Below are positions 1-12,166 of a stretch of DNA of 64,000 nucleotides, one piece after another; the first letter of the stretch is position 1; each line of letters begins with the position of its first letter. The stretch is from assembly GCA_002104905.1 (NCBI GenBank), contig MCFE01000193.1:62001-126000 (forward strand), written 5' to 3'. The notes under the pieces were generated by a model. That model did not search any database. It had not been told where the DNA came from and saw only the letters and a list, made by a program, of their open reading frames with translations. Origin of the DNA: Basidiobolus meristosporus CBS 931.73. Taxonomy: Eukaryota > Basidiobolomycota > Basidiobolomycetes > Basidiobolales > Basidiobolaceae. The position numbers and the translations under genes are program-made.

Positions 1-1871
1 TAAAATCATGTAGTGCTGTTGTTGGGCATCTGTTCTTGATGTGTACAGCGGTAGCAACAGATTCAGCCCAAAACTTGTAGTCCATTCCCTTATCATGTAG
101 CATAGATCTTCCCATCTCTACAATTGTCCTATTTGCACGTTCTGCTACTCCATTTTGCTGTGGAGTATGAGGAACTGTGGTCTGTTGAAGTATACCAGTA
201 GACAAGCAGTATTTTGCAAACTCCTTTGAGCAGTATTCTCCTCCATTGTCACTTTGTAGTACCTTCAATTTACACCCAGTGTGTGTTTCTGCCATGTTCT
301 TGAAGTGCTTAAACGTCTCTAAAGCTTCATCCTTTGTTTTGAGGAAGTACACCCATGTATATCTTGTCTTGTCATCAATAAACGTCATAAAGTATCTCTT
401 GGCTCCAAAGGACAGTGTTCTCATGGGGCCACATATGTCTGGGTGTACAATAGCCAATATTTTGGTGGTATTGATGCCTTCTGAGCTCTTGAAATGTTGC
501 CTAGCTTGTTTGCCATATCAACATCCCTTACAAACATTCAATTTGATTGGAATTGAGTATTTTAAGCCCAAAACAAGCTGATTTTTCACCAATTGGCTCA
601 TTTTCTGTTCCCCTATGTGTCCTAGCCTCCTATGCCACGTCTCCAGTTGGTTTCATAAGTTTCAGCAATGTTGACATACTCAGGTACAATGATCTTGCAT
701 TGTAACTTGTATATATTGTGATCTCTGATTCCCAAAGCTAATTTTTGTCCATTTTCACTCAATATTGAGCAGCTCAGCTTAGTAAAAACAAATTTCAGTC
801 CCTGAGTAGTTGCTTTACAGACTGAGAGTAGGTTCTTAGCTATTCCAGGTACATAGAGTACGTCAGTCAGTTTTGCTGTTGTTGCCCCTGAGTTATCACT
901 CATATTTAGTTGTATAGACCCACTGGTGGTAGCTTCCAATGCAGTGTTATCTCCCAGATAAACCTTACTTACGGGAATAGTCCTTAAGTTGCTGAACCAA
1001 TCCTTTATACCACAAATATGCTGTGATGCTCCAGAGTCAATATACCATTCATTACTTTGGTTACTTGCACTCTCTTGTACAGTGACAAATAGCTGTTCAT
1101 CAGTAGTTATATGGTTTGCCTGCTCTAGTTTCTGTTTTTCATCTGCTTGTTTCTTCTTGCATTCTCTTGCCAAGTGTCCTGGCTTCTTACAGTAGTTACA
1201 GCAGCCAGGTTTTCTTTGGTTTTGTTGCTTTCCCTTCTTTTCTGTATGCCTTTCTGAACTGAATAAAGCATTATCTTCAATTTTCTCTGCTTGATCATTA
1301 CGTCTGAGTTCTTCATGGAGAAGTCTTCCTTTGACATAGTCTAAAGTCAAGTTGTCTTCTCTGCTTTCAAAAGAAAGTATGAGTGGCTCATACTTGTCTG
1401 GTAGGCTGCAAAGCAGACAGAGTATCTTTTCTTCATCATCTACACCAGCATTAATACTGTAAAGTTCTTCTGCAAGTGTCTCCATTCTGGTAATGAGTTG
1501 TAGCATGTCATCATCTGGCTTTTTTCTCATGTTGAAGAACTTTTGTTTCAAATAAAGCTTGCTTGATACTGACTTTGCTCTAAGGATTCCCATGCTGCTT
1601 TGGCAGTATTTGAGGCATGGATTTGTCCAATGAAGGAGTCTTGCACATTGATGCATATTGCATTAAAGGCCTTTCTCTCCTTCTCTTGAAACTTCTCCAC
1701 ATCTTCTGCTGTTCCTTTGGGCTCAACTTCCTTTCCTGTTACTATGTTCCAAAGCTTTCTTTCCTCAAGGTGGATCTGCATCTTGATTCTCCAAAGTCAG
1801 TAGTTCTTCCCATCAAACCTCTCCTTTACAGGGAAAATGTTGGTATTGCTTTGTTTGCTGGTAGAAGTCAT
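1..1871 (-). pseudogene. copia gag-pol of E1 (gag, protease, integrase N-part), broken
   Basis: The probable gag start is the ATG at 1871-1869. Early gag has an in-frame TGA after the residues GKNY and a frameshift near 1560. The reading frame from 1656 to 622 then carries a UBN2-like gag, a CCHC zinc knuckle (CNYCKKPGHLAREC, near 1160-1200), and the aspartic protease motif WYIDSGASQH (about 1010-1040), which here has the normal DSG triad. A second frameshift near 640 precedes the GAG-pre-integrase and integrase core, recognisable on the minus strand in 1-640 (segments like WVYFLKTKDEA and QSDNGGEY). In the family this polyprotein makes the particle and integrates the cDNA; here it cannot be read through. 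Confidence 0.85.
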
Positions 1872-1893
1872 CTTTAGAATAGATTAAGGCAAT

Positions 1894-1907
1894 TGGGGCT
1901 CATTACC
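1894..1907 (-). promoter_or_regulatory. primer-binding site of E1 (half tRNA-iMet type)
   Basis: Directly inside the 5' LTR the minus strand reads GGTAATGAGCCCC. This is complementary, with one mismatch, to the anticodon arm of initiator tRNA-Met (GGGCTCATAACC). It is not complementary to a tRNA 3' end. Drosophila copia and yeast Ty5 prime from such cleaved half-tRNAs. Confidence 0.6.
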
Positions 1908-2276
1908 TGTTGCAATTTAAGAAGTGATTTGGATATAAGGAACTTATCAAGAAATAGTGATAATAGCTGAACTGTTGTTTATTCATAAAGAAGCTCAGTA
2001 TTTATACCTTTGTAGAAGTAATACAGCTGCAACACTAAGTAGGGAGGGTTTCTCAATATTCAGGAGCATTCTGTGACAGTTTCAGGGTTAGTACATAATG
2101 TTAGGTAATAGTTCTAATTTGATCCTGACTATAGGGGATTAATCATAAGATCATATATCTGGAGAAAGTGGCAAAGTTAAGGCAGTAAATGAGTCCTACA
2201 GTGACTAAGACTAGCCTAGAATTGTTAAGTAAATATTTAGCTGCTGAATGATACCAAATAGTGCAATATTTCAACA
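1908..2276 (-). repeat. 5' LTR of copia E1 (369 bp)
   Basis: Bounded by TGTTG...CAACA and alignable over its full length, in inverse orientation, with the 369-bp solo LTR at 4051-4419. It contains a TATA-like box and AATAAA-type signals on the minus strand. Confidence 0.9.
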
Positions 2277-3715
2277 GTATTACTGTTGAAGGGTTAGTGC
2301 AGTAATTAAATGCTGATGAACAAGAGAAATGTGCTACAATAGAAGGGATGATATATTGCTGATAAATGACTTTTTATGTACCTTTCTTGATTGCCAAGTA
2401 ATTATAAGTGATACTGTTCTACCAGATTACAGGCATTAGTAGAGCTTGGATGATATCTTATGAAGCTAAAATTTGCTAGGAAGTTCTAGAAGCTGAAACC
2501 TCTGTACCATAGAGATATTAGACTTGTTCCATTGTACTGTGCCAGGGTGCGTGGAGCAATCCTCAGTCTCTAAGAACAATTGTGCGCAATATTGTAGCTA
2601 CCAGTAGGCAGGATTGCTCTTGAACAATTTCACACCATGTGGGACAATCTTGCACACAATGGCACAATCTGACACAGTGAGGTTGGCACAAATGACTGCA
2701 CCAACTTGTAATGTTTGCATCACATGGGCAATTTGATACCACTATTATGGTAGGTCAAGTCCAGTATTTGGATATGTTTCTTTAATTTAAGTGAAAATAA
2801 ATGCGTATCCACTAGACTTGCTCCATTGTGCCATTGATCATAGTGCCAGAAAGTGCTGTATATTTTGTTATTAATTTGATATTTTAGGGTCATATGCATG
2901 TCAATTTTGATCACAAATTGGCATGCTATGGCACTATTGGGAACTATGATCAGCTGGAATGATGCTACAAGTCTATTATAAACTACACTGATACTTAAAA
3001 TTTTGTTACCATCACTCCAGTTGAATGATACCTCAGTGGTTAATTGGTCCAAAAGTATCCTGAAGCTGTCAGCCCCCAATTGGCACTGTGACCAATACAC
3101 AAGCTACCTGATTTGCCACAAAATATCCCATTATGCCCATTAGGCAAGTAAATCCCTGATCCTAGTGATTGGGCAAGGTGTCAAAGCTAGCACGCAACAA
3201 ATTGTGTAGGTGCAAATCAGATCAAATGGCTGCACTGGTGCCACAGATGATGTATACATATGCAGGGTGTTTACTTATAGGGCTCCTGTCTTTGATGTGA
3301 GATGACCTTGACATTGCTTATATCAAAAATTTAGCACTCACTGATTTGCAATGGCTTGATGTGGATTGCAAAAAAAATGCGTTGTGTGGATCAATACAAA
3401 TAATAGCAATTCAATGTGATTTCATCATCTTCTCCTAAATTTTTTCTCACAGGGATTACTACTGAAGCATTTGGTAGTGATTCACTTTGCAAATCTAAAC
3501 AACTTTCTTGTTGACTCTCCTCCTGGCTACTTGTAGATTTGTAGTTAGTATGCTGCAGCTTGGCCATGCTGAAATGCGCCAGATGATGCAACAGAGCTGG
3601 CATGCGGTGCTATGCACTGACAAGTTCTATTACTTGCCAAAGGCTCTGGTGGTGGAGGCACTTCATGTGGGTCATCATCAGTCAGTTCAGCAGAAGAAAC
3701 TTGCTGATGGTCACA
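2277..3715. other. AT-rich repeat relics, no gene recognised
   Basis: No protein I recognise. Two copies of the terminal motif TAGACTTG(T/C)TCC start at 2519 and 2813 in the same orientation, the same motif that bounds the foldback elements at 13682 and 22229. Recurrent GTGCCA/GGCACA words suggest decayed copies of that DNA-transposon group. Open frames on the minus strand at 2720-3100 and 3391-3736 show no known domain. Confidence 0.5.
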
Positions 3716-4619
3716 TGTTGCTATGAACAGACACAAGGCAGGAGGGTAGAGCTAGGCAAGGCAGGACCAGGAAAGGACTTAAGTGTGGATCAACAAGGCA
3801 AGACATGTTTCCAAGGCAAGGCTGTTTATTCAAGACCTACAATTTTCAGACTGAGGAACATAACAGGGGGGATAGGCCTATATATACTTTTTGGCAATAT
3901 GGATGCCAAGAGATATTGGCTAATAGGGATGGGGTTCTTGAGTGATGCACAGTAAGTGTGCCAAGACAGAATATACTAAAGAACAGACTAGAATGTCACA
4001 TGGAGATATGTCACAGGTCAGCTGATCATGTAACTAGGTCATGTGGCATGTGTTGAAATATTGGACTATTTGGTATCATTCAGCAGCTAAAAATTTACTT
4101 AACAATTCTAGGCTAGTCTTAGTCACTGTAGGACTCATTTACTGCCTTAACTTTGCCACTTTCTCCAGATATATGATCTTATGATTAATCCCCTATAGTC
4201 AGGATCAAATTAGCACTATTACCAAACATTATGTACTAACCCTGAAACTGTCACAGAATGCTCCTGAATATTGAGAAACCCTCACTACTTAGTGTTGCAG
4301 CTGTATTACTTCTACAAAGGTATAAATACTGAGCTTCTTTATGAATAAACAACAGTTCAGCTATTATCACTATTTCTTGATAAGTTCCTTATATCCAAAT
4401 CACTTCTTAAATTGCAACAGCATGAAGTTACCATATATGGCATGGGATATATAAATTCCAATGGGAAGCTTCCGTAGAATGTTGCATTGTGTATCATTGA
4501 CTTGAAGCTTTCAAGAAGTTGCTAGAATGTAGTAGAGCTCTCTACAATGAACTAGGATTTCTTCACTGACTTGATTTGGCTAGATAAATAAAGACCAGGG
4601 ATGTCATGAGATCTTGACA
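3716..4619 (-). mobile_element. diverged gypsy LTR of the G2 family, split by a solo LTR
   Basis: 3716-4050 and 4425-4619 align with the LTRs of the gypsy element G2 (for example GAACAGACACAAGGCAGG, GGCAAGGCTGTTTATTCAAG, TGATCATGTAAC, and the end TGTCATGAGATCTTGACA). The alignment is broken only by the E1-family solo LTR at 4051-4419. Orientation matches G2 (minus). I find no clear target-site duplication around the outer LTR. Confidence 0.75.
4051..4419 (+). repeat. solo LTR of copia E1 family with 5-bp target duplication
   Basis: 369 bp from TGTTGAAATA to TTGCAACA, matching the E1 LTR in opposite orientation. It is flanked by the direct repeat GCATG at 4046-4050 and 4420-4424. It sits inside an older gypsy LTR, so it inserted later and then lost its internal part by LTR-LTR recombination. 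Confidence 0.92.
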
Positions 4620-4687
4620 GATGTAATGGCACGTGCAGATGCAACTTGATGCGCTGACATGGCCCTTGGCTAAGTGTGATGTGATGC

Positions 4688-5055
4688 TGTTATAATCTGC
4701 CGCCTGAATGTTTAAGTTAGATCAGTTTTTAGTCAAATCAATTAGTATATGTTTAGGTTATCAGTATATCAGTATTATCTATGAAATCAGTAGCATTAGT
4801 CAGCAAATGAATCAGCAGATCCTTATCAGACAGAAATAGATATATCAAGTAAGATCTTATTGGGTGATGATGATGCAATCAAATGAGTCATCAGCCACAA
4901 CCTACATTAGGAAATACAATGAGTCAGCAATTGATCTGGCAAAATGTATATAAGGAGCTGCTGGAACCTCAATAAAAATCAGTTCAAGTTTTAGTGAATA
5001 CAATACTAGCTAAACTCCCTATTCCTCTACAATTCTTATACCAAGACTTGTAACA
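4688..5055 (+). repeat. 5' LTR of G1
   Basis: Starts TGTTATAATCTG, ends CTTGTAACA. It contains TATATAAGGAG near 4947 and AATAAA near 4972, as expected of a promoter and poly(A) LTR. It differs from the 3' copy at a modest number of positions, mostly transitions. Confidence 0.93.
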
Positions 5056-5113
5056 TTAGTAGCAGCAATAACCAGAAACCTCCCTCCTGAAGAAAGACAA
5101 AACCACCCTCAAC

Positions 5114-8100
5114 ATGTTGGACAATCAAGAATGGAAGAATGCCATGCAGCAAATCCTGGCCTAACAGCAACAGTTACTCCAGATCCTCAGCCAACAGCAA
5201 CAAGCAATGACTACCATGGCTCAGAGCCAGCAAAGCCCTGTCAAGAGCAACTTTAGTGTGAAGGTCAACCAATACCATGGCAGAGTCAATGAAAACCTGG
5301 GAACTTGGCTCTTTCAGATTGAAGAAGCTATTAAAGCTAAAGGAATTGCTCCAGAAAGCAAGTTGCATTATGCAGCTTCTTACCTGGCAGATGCAGCCTT
5401 ACAGTGGTACCACAACAAGATCAGGTCAGCCACTATGATGGGATGCTCTACAGTCTCTACCTGGGATGAGTTTGTGTTGGAAATTCAGGATGCTTTTGAA
5501 TCTCCACACCAGCAGACACTACTAAGAAGGAAGTTAAAGACACTCAGACAGAAAGGAATGGTTCAAGAATACATCTATGAGTACAGATGTCTACTTGGAC
5601 AAATTGAAAGAATGGACCCCTTGGATCAAGTTGAATACTTTATTGATTGGTTTAAAGTACAAACTTGCAAGGAAGTGAATTAACAAAGACCACAGACTAT
5701 TGAAGAAGCCATCAAGATTACATTTGACTATGACTCTGCTATGCTTTGAGTTGGGAAGCCTACAGTGACTAATCAGAAAGGCCACTATCATTACAAAAGA
5801 AGACAGTCAGAAGCGGTACCAATGGAAATAGATGCTATGCAGAAGAATCCTACCTCAGAAGAATGTAAGAAGAAAGGACTTTGCTTCAATTGCCACCAGC
5901 AGGGACATATTGCAAAGTACTGCCCTCAGAGAAGAAATGGACACCAGCCAACAAGAACCTTCAACCATATTGAGTCCCATGAACATAGTAATGTGGAAGA
6001 TGAGCTTGAAGAAGACTCAGAACTCACCTTCCACATGACAGAAGAATACCTATCCCAGATGACCTCAAATTCAGGAAAGCTATTATACTTGAATGGAGTA
6101 ATCAATGGAGTACCTGCCAAGATCATGATTGACTCAGGAGCATTGCATGAGTACATGTCAGAGCAATTTGCTCTCAAAGCTGGAATCAACTTGGAACCTA
6201 CAAAATCAACTTCAGTCTCCACAGCTGATGGAAACTCTCACATAATCAACCGTATTACCCAGCCAGTAAGAATGAAGATCAATTACTATGAAGAAGACCT
6301 ACAGGCTTATATATTTGGGAACTGCAAGTTTGACCTTGTACTTGGAAAAACCTGGCTATTTTGTTGTAATCCATCAATCAACTGGAGAACCCATACTACT
6401 CAGATCCAAAAAGACAACAAGACCTATGAGCTATTACCTGCCAGGCTGGATTTCAACTTTGTCAATTCCAGTGTGTGTGAGACAAGTGAACTTAGCAAGA
6501 CCCAGTTCTATAGAGCGCTTAGAAAAGGTACTCAGATGTTCCTCATGGCGGTTTTACAGGAGGATTCCTCTACCCCAGCACCCCAGCAGGTCCAGACTCT
6601 CTTGAAGAAATATTCAGACATGTTTCCAGATGAGCTTGTAAGCCTACCACCAGTCAGAGACATGGATCATGCCATTGACACAAGAGATAGCCCTCCAGTG
6701 AGCAAGTCACCTTACAAAATGAGTCCATTGGAATTGGAGGAAATGAAGAGACAAATTGATCAGCTATTGGAGCAAGTATACATCAGACCCAGCAAGTCAC
6801 CTTGGGGAGCACCAGTGCTTTTTGTGAAAAAGAAGGATGGAACACTTAGGATGTTCATTGACTACAGAGCCCTGAATTCAGTTACCGTCAAGAATAAGTA
6901 CCCCATACCTTGGATTGATGAGCTTTTGGACCAACTTAATGGAGCCACTATTTTCAGCAAGATTGACCTCATGTCAGAATACAACCAGATTAGGGTGAAA
7001 CCAGAAGATATCCCTAAGACAGCATTCAGGACCAGATATGGACATTATGAGTACTTAGTCATGAGTTTTGGCCTCACTAATGCCCCTGCAACATTCATGA
7101 CGCTGATGCAGACTGTCTTTCAGGAGTACTTAGACAAGTTTGTGATAATCTACCTGGATGACATATTGATATACAGCAAGACAGAAGAGGATCACATGTT
7201 GCACATTGAAAAGGTCTTGAAGAAACTAAGAGAGAACAAGCTATATGGCAAGCTAGCCAAGTGTGAATTCTTCAAGGAACATGTTGAATACCTGGGACAC
7301 ATATTGACTAGCACAGGAGTGACCTTAGACCCTAAGAAGGTTGAAGTTATCAAGAATTTGAAGCAGCCCCATAGCATATCAGAACTCAGATCATTCCTTG
7401 GAATGGTTTCCTATTATCGGAGACTTGTCAAGTCTTTTGCAAGTAATGCAGCCCCTTTAACTGATATCCTCAAGAAAGACAATACCTACATGTGGGACAT
7501 AGCTTGTGAGACTGCCTTCCAGATGCTCAAGAATGAACTTGCTAAGCTGCCAAGCTTAAGAATACCAGACTTCAGAAAAGAGTTCACTCTGTGCACAGAT
7601 GCTTCAGATTATGTAATTGGTGGAGTGCTGAGCCAAGAACACAAGGGAAAGGACTACCCTGTTACCTTTGAATCCAAGAAACTGAACTCAGCAGAGCAAA
7701 ACTATCCAGTCCATGAGAAGGAGATGCTTGCTATAATACACTGTTTGAAGACATGGAGATGCTATACTGAAGGAGTCAAATGCACTGTGAAGACTGATCA
7801 TGCCTCCCTCAAGTATATATTTACTTAGAAGGTACTCTCCAGAAGAATGACAAGATGGAGTGAATACATTCAGCAATTTGACCTGGAGATTGTCTACTGC
7901 CCTGGAAAAAACAACACGGTTGCTGATGCCTTATCAAGATTGGATCAAGTTGCACAACTCAACTTGGTACATGAATCAGATTGGCCTAGCCTATTACCAA
8001 AGTACTTGGAGGACCAAGCCATTCCTAATGAGGTGGATGAGGATATCAAGAAGATAATCCGGGATGAAGCCAGCAAATCTGTAGTACAGGATGAAACACT

Positions 8101-9245
8101 CTACCAAAGTGTTGATGGAAGCCCTATTGCCTATTGCCCTTATGTTTCTTGCCTGGATTTAACACATAAGCTACACAATGGATATGGACATCTTGGGATT
8201 GAAGGAACCTATAGCCTTGTGAAAGCCAGAGCATGGTGGCCCAGAATGAAACAAGATATTGAGAAGCTAGTGAAAACATGCCCAAACTGCCAAATCAGTC
8301 AAGGCCAGCCACAAAGAATTACCAAACTCTTCCCTTTGGAGCCTATAAGACCATTTGAGAGATGGGGAATTGACTTTATTGGAAGACTGCCAACTACCAG
8401 AAAATGCAACCGTTGGATCTTAGTAGCAATTGACCATGGCACTAAATGCCCAGTTGCTAAAGCTGTACCAATAGCCAGTGAACAAGAAGTTGCAAGTTTC
8501 ATTTACCATGAGATCCTGATGAAGTTTGGATGCCCTGTGGAGATCTAATCTGATAGAGGAGCAAGCTTTATGGCAAAGACATTAGAGGCTTACCTGGAAA
8601 TGCACCAGATCAGACACTTGAAAACCTCAGCATATTACCCCAGAACTAATGGAGTCACCGAGCAGTTTAATGGATTATTTGGAAAATGCTGACCAAGTAT
8701 GCAAATGGAGTTGTCAGTAGATTGGATGAGTATATAGACCAAGCACTCTTTGCATGCAGAGTCAGAGTACACAACACTACCCAGCAATCACCATTTTACT
8801 TAGTGTACCGATGTGAACCAAGGATTCCAGGAGATCTCACACAACCCAAGCTTACAGATGCCTTAGAAGATGAACTTAGTCAGCCAAGTAGACACCAGCA
8901 ACTGGAACAAAAGTGTCAAGAGGCACACACCAAGTATCTCAAAGTGCAGAAAAGATGAAGCAGAGATTTGATAAGACTATAGCACCAGATGCACTGACAG
9001 TTGGGATTTTTGTATTGCTAAGAAACAACACTTGGAAGAAGTTTGAGCCTCAATGGACAGGACCATTCAAGATCATCAGAGAATGTCCATTTGCAACTTA
9101 CCAACTGGTGGACAAACAAGATAATATCCAGGAAGACTTAGTGCTTAGGGACAGACTCAAGCTTGCAAGACTTGCTGATAATAGTGAACCATCAAGATAT
9201 TGGTATCACAAGAAAAGAGATTCAGGAGAACCCTCTCAACTTTAG
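5114..9245 (+). pseudogene. gypsy gag-pol of G1 with five stops and two frameshifts
   Basis: One frame runs from the ATG at 5114 to about 8680. It is interrupted by TAA 5162, TAA 5681, TGA 5747, TAG 7826 and TAA 8546. One-base losses shift the frame near 8676 and near 8955. Domains in order: retrotransposon gag (from about 5230); zinc knuckle [14 protein letters not shown] (about 5884-5925); protease with [10 protein letters not shown] (about 6128); RT with DYRALN (about 6859) and YLDDILIYS (about 7150); RNase H beginning CTDASDY (about 7593); integrase HHCC around HLGIEG...CPNCQI (8188-8300) and core WGIDFIGRLP (about 8362). At least two stops read naturally as Gln codons turned to TAR by C-to-T change. 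Confidence 0.92.
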
Positions 9246-9255
9246 TAAGGGAGAA

Positions 9256-9623
9256 TGTTATGATCTGCTGCTTGAATGTTTAAGTCAGATCAGTTTTTAG
9301 TCAAATCAATTAGTATATGTTTAGGTTATCAGTATATCAGTATTATCTATGAAATCAGTAGTATTAGTCAGCAAATGAATCAGCAGATCCTTATCAGACA
9401 GAAATAGATATATTAAGTAAGATCTTATTGGGTGATGATGATGCAATCAAATGAGTTATCAGCCACAACCTACAATAGGAAATACAATTAGTCAGCAATT
9501 GATCTGGCAAAATGTATGTAAGGAGCTGCTGGAACCTCAATAAAAATCAGTTCAAGTTTTAGTGAATACAATACTAGCTAAACTCCCTATTCCTCTACAA
9601 CTCTTATACCAAGACTTGTAACA
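9256..9623 (+). repeat. 3' LTR of G1
   Basis: Same 368-bp length and ends as the 5' LTR. It follows a purine-rich run (AGTAAGGGAGAA) that can serve as the polypurine tract. Confidence 0.93.
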
Positions 9624-9742
9624 ATGCAACTTGTTGATGCCACTTGGCCCACTCCAATGGACTTGTGTCTTTTTAGTAGTATTGCAAGTTGAGGTGGTTT
9701 TGCTTTGAACCAAGCATGTTGATCCAATACACATTGAGTGAA

Positions 9743-10827
9743 TGCGGTGTAGTGAGGTCACAGTGACACCCACAGGCAGATGAGCTCATTCCCATATGTT
9801 CACTTCCCTAATAAGGATTACCCCCCTATTATTAGTATCATCCCAAATTGCAATATTTTCTATCTGTCTATGTGATTATTACTTTGTGACCTGGCAAACT
9901 ATTTGTAACTATTAATCCATTGCATAAGCTATTCCTATTCCTTGCCAAGATGCCAAGATAAGGTAGTTACCATATATGACAAGTACCCCCAACAGTGCCT
10001 ATGTCATGTGACCATCCTGGCTTCATGACCCCCCTAACCTACTACCATATGAGGTAGCTACATGACACAGAAGTTTCATATTACCACTATCTGATTGGCT
10101 AGAGACTACTATGTCTCATGGAACTATCTGCCAAGAATTTGAGCTATACTTAGTACACAATGACATGATTGGCTGTCTACTACCTTTTGTAAACCTCCGG
10201 AATGTATTTCCTAGCAAGCATTTGAGCTGCAGAAAAGTATATAAGGGAGGCTATCCCTTAAAAATAAAACATCCCTCTTCAAATATTCCAACTTATTGAT
10301 TAGTGAGATCACCACTACTTATTACAACTACTTTCTGACTCAGACCTGACAATACTTCCAGGAAAATGCTCTGACAGCCAACTGACCTTGGGGGCACTAC
10401 TTGTGAGGAATACTCAGAGTAGGTATCTTTTATTATATTTGATTGTTTTCCCAAGTGCGTTCTTGTACAGGCAAAGATACTTTTCTGTCTTTGTAACTAT
10501 TGACCACAGCTGCATTCTTATCAAGTCCCTGTTGGTGGAGTTTACAGCTGCTTTCACTTTGGAAGCTTTAGTACACTATCATCTCAAAGGACGTTGAAGC
10601 CATTATAAACTTTTTTTAAGTTATCAACTAAGTTGGGGATTGTAGCTCAATAGTTTTCCCTTGACAAGCTTGAGGCTTTATTCCCCTTTGCATTAGATTA
10701 GTCAAAAGACCCAGTGTTCCTAGCAAGCTTTTGCCAGAGGTTATTGCACCCATTGAACACCCCACATACATTCACACTTGAGAAGTGATGACTGTATTTT
10801 GCCCTTTGGACTTATACACCACCACAA
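9743..10827 (+). repeat. degenerate LTR related to the 803-bp solo LTR, with extra segment
   Basis: The left end (TGCGGTGTAGTGAGG) and right end (TACACCACCACA), plus GTATATAAGGGAGGCTATCCCTT at 10237-10259 and CTTATTGATTAG at 10291, correspond in order to the solo LTR at 16265-17067. Between about 10387 and 10712 it carries some 320 bp that instead resembles the leader of gypsy G2 (21110-21450). Boundaries are approximate and no target duplication is seen. Confidence 0.5.
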
Positions 10828-12166
10828 CAAGGTACTCTTGTGAGGAGTGTTGGTGTAGTTTAGATTGATGTGCACTGGCATGCTGAAGTTGCAAGGGATG
10901 GTAAGGAATCCAGCTAGGCATGCTGGTGCAATCTAGACAATGTTGCTTGCGGACTGTATTTTTCCTCTTGAAGCTTACCTTTGGACTCCTCAAGGTATTC
11001 ACTTACCCTCTGTCTGATACTTTGGAACTGTTACCTGGATGAGACCTGTGTATATTGCTCTTAGAAGCCACTTTGCTCTACTAATACATCACATAATACA
11101 ATAGTCATTTGAGGCAAAAACTCATTCAAAATCTCTTTGGTTCCCAAAGTCAAGGCACAAACAGACATGCCAGGCCTGTACTGGGCAAACTGCGCGCAAA
11201 ATTGTTCCCACATGGCTTCCTCATCAAATCCCCTCACTCTCTGCTCATTCTTGATTTCAATACTTGTCTTGTTATATATCCTCTTACATATATCCACTGG
11301 CATCTTGATGTAGAACTCATGCCACAGCTTTCTACATAGGTTCTTCCATCTCTGTCAACTCTCCAAGGTATCTAGTTCAGCTAGATTAATGAGTGGTGCT
11401 CAAATATCTGTATGAAGGCTCATCATAGATACTTGGGCCATACTGAAATCATTTGGCAAGAACTCAAACAGATCCAACATCAACTTTTCTAGTCTGGACC
11501 GTGCTTGTGAGCTGGGGGATGGCTTTTGTCTGGGTTAAACTAAAGATGAGTTGAGACTTGGTATAGGGACCATAGTAATGGATTTGGATGCTTATACAGT
11601 AGAGTATTGGCATTAACCTGGTCTTATATGAAATATATATGAAAACTAATGTTATTGTTGAGTTTTCCATATATTATGCATGAGGCTTCTCAGATTGCAT
11701 TGACATGGATCAGATCACATCAACTGAGGATTTCTTATTTGATTTTAGACTTGTGAGTACAGCATCAATAAAAATACCCAGTCATTGTTTGAAGATGATT
11801 TTTGCAACATAATGATGGGATACATGGCAATTGATGGAGATTTAATCTAAATGCATTGAAGAGCAGATAAGTAAAGCAGATTGTGCTAAATCAATTCAAT
11901 TCACCTCAGCCCAATCATTTACCAATTGTAATATGACTTACTCATCTGAATGATATTCTCTCATCAGTGCCATCACTACCACTGGATTTCTGTTTGAGAC
12001 ACTAGAGGAGATCTATACCAAGTACTGTGGACCATCTACTCCAACCTACTCAGGGAGATCCCTTATTAAGCTTCTCTGCTATTACAAGAACTATTGCCCA
12101 ACAAGGTTTCATACCACAATACATAGCAAAAAAAGTCCTAGAAGCTTTCATTCCCAGCTCACAGCA
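10828..12166. other. no recognised gene; unidentified minus-strand coding-like stretch
   Basis: On the minus strand, about 11360 to 11061, an open stretch encodes a charged and aromatic protein (segments RWKNLCRKLWHEF and GFDEEAMWEQFCAQF). It looks like real, possibly transposon-derived coding sequence, but I do not recognise it. TAGACTTGTGAG at 11747 could be a weak left terminus of the DNA transposon whose transposase follows. Confidence 0.35.

Larger units (their letters stand above)
1..2276 (-). mobile_element. Ty1/copia retrotransposon E1, 5' part (cut by window edge)
   Basis: Reading on the minus strand there is an LTR (1908-2276), a primer-binding site, gag, protease and the start of integrase, which runs off the left edge. 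The order gag-protease-integrase before RT is the copia arrangement. A solo LTR of the same family lies at 4051-4419. The coding part has a stop and frameshifts, so this copy is dead. RT and RNase H are not in the window. Confidence 0.85.
4688..9623 (+). mobile_element. Ty3/gypsy retrotransposon G1, full length but dead
   Basis: Two 368-bp LTRs (4688-5055 and 9256-9623) flank a single decayed gag-pol frame. The 4-bp repeat ATGC occurs at 4684-4687 and 9624-9627. The domain order protease, RT, RNase H, integrase is that of Ty3/gypsy. No chromodomain is visible at the C-terminus, unlike G2. The short distance from LTR end (5055) to first gag ATG (5114) is notable. Confidence 0.92.

Noticed and set aside
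622-1656. Independent host gene for a zinc-knuckle protein
   Set aside because: The protein is copia gag-protease followed by integrase sequence and an LTR with primer site.
2720-3100. 126-aa minus-strand frame
   Set aside because: AT-rich, no domain, overlaps transposon terminus at 2813.
5056-5113. Self-priming site in G1 like that of G2
   Set aside because: Sequence after the LTR (TTAGTAGCAGC) matches only 6-7 nt near the TATA box and at the wrong position; no tRNA match either, so the primer of G1 is left open.
10387-10712. tRNA gene or typical SINE
   Set aside because: Only an A-box-like stretch is present; no B box, no cloverleaf, no poly(A) or target duplication seen.
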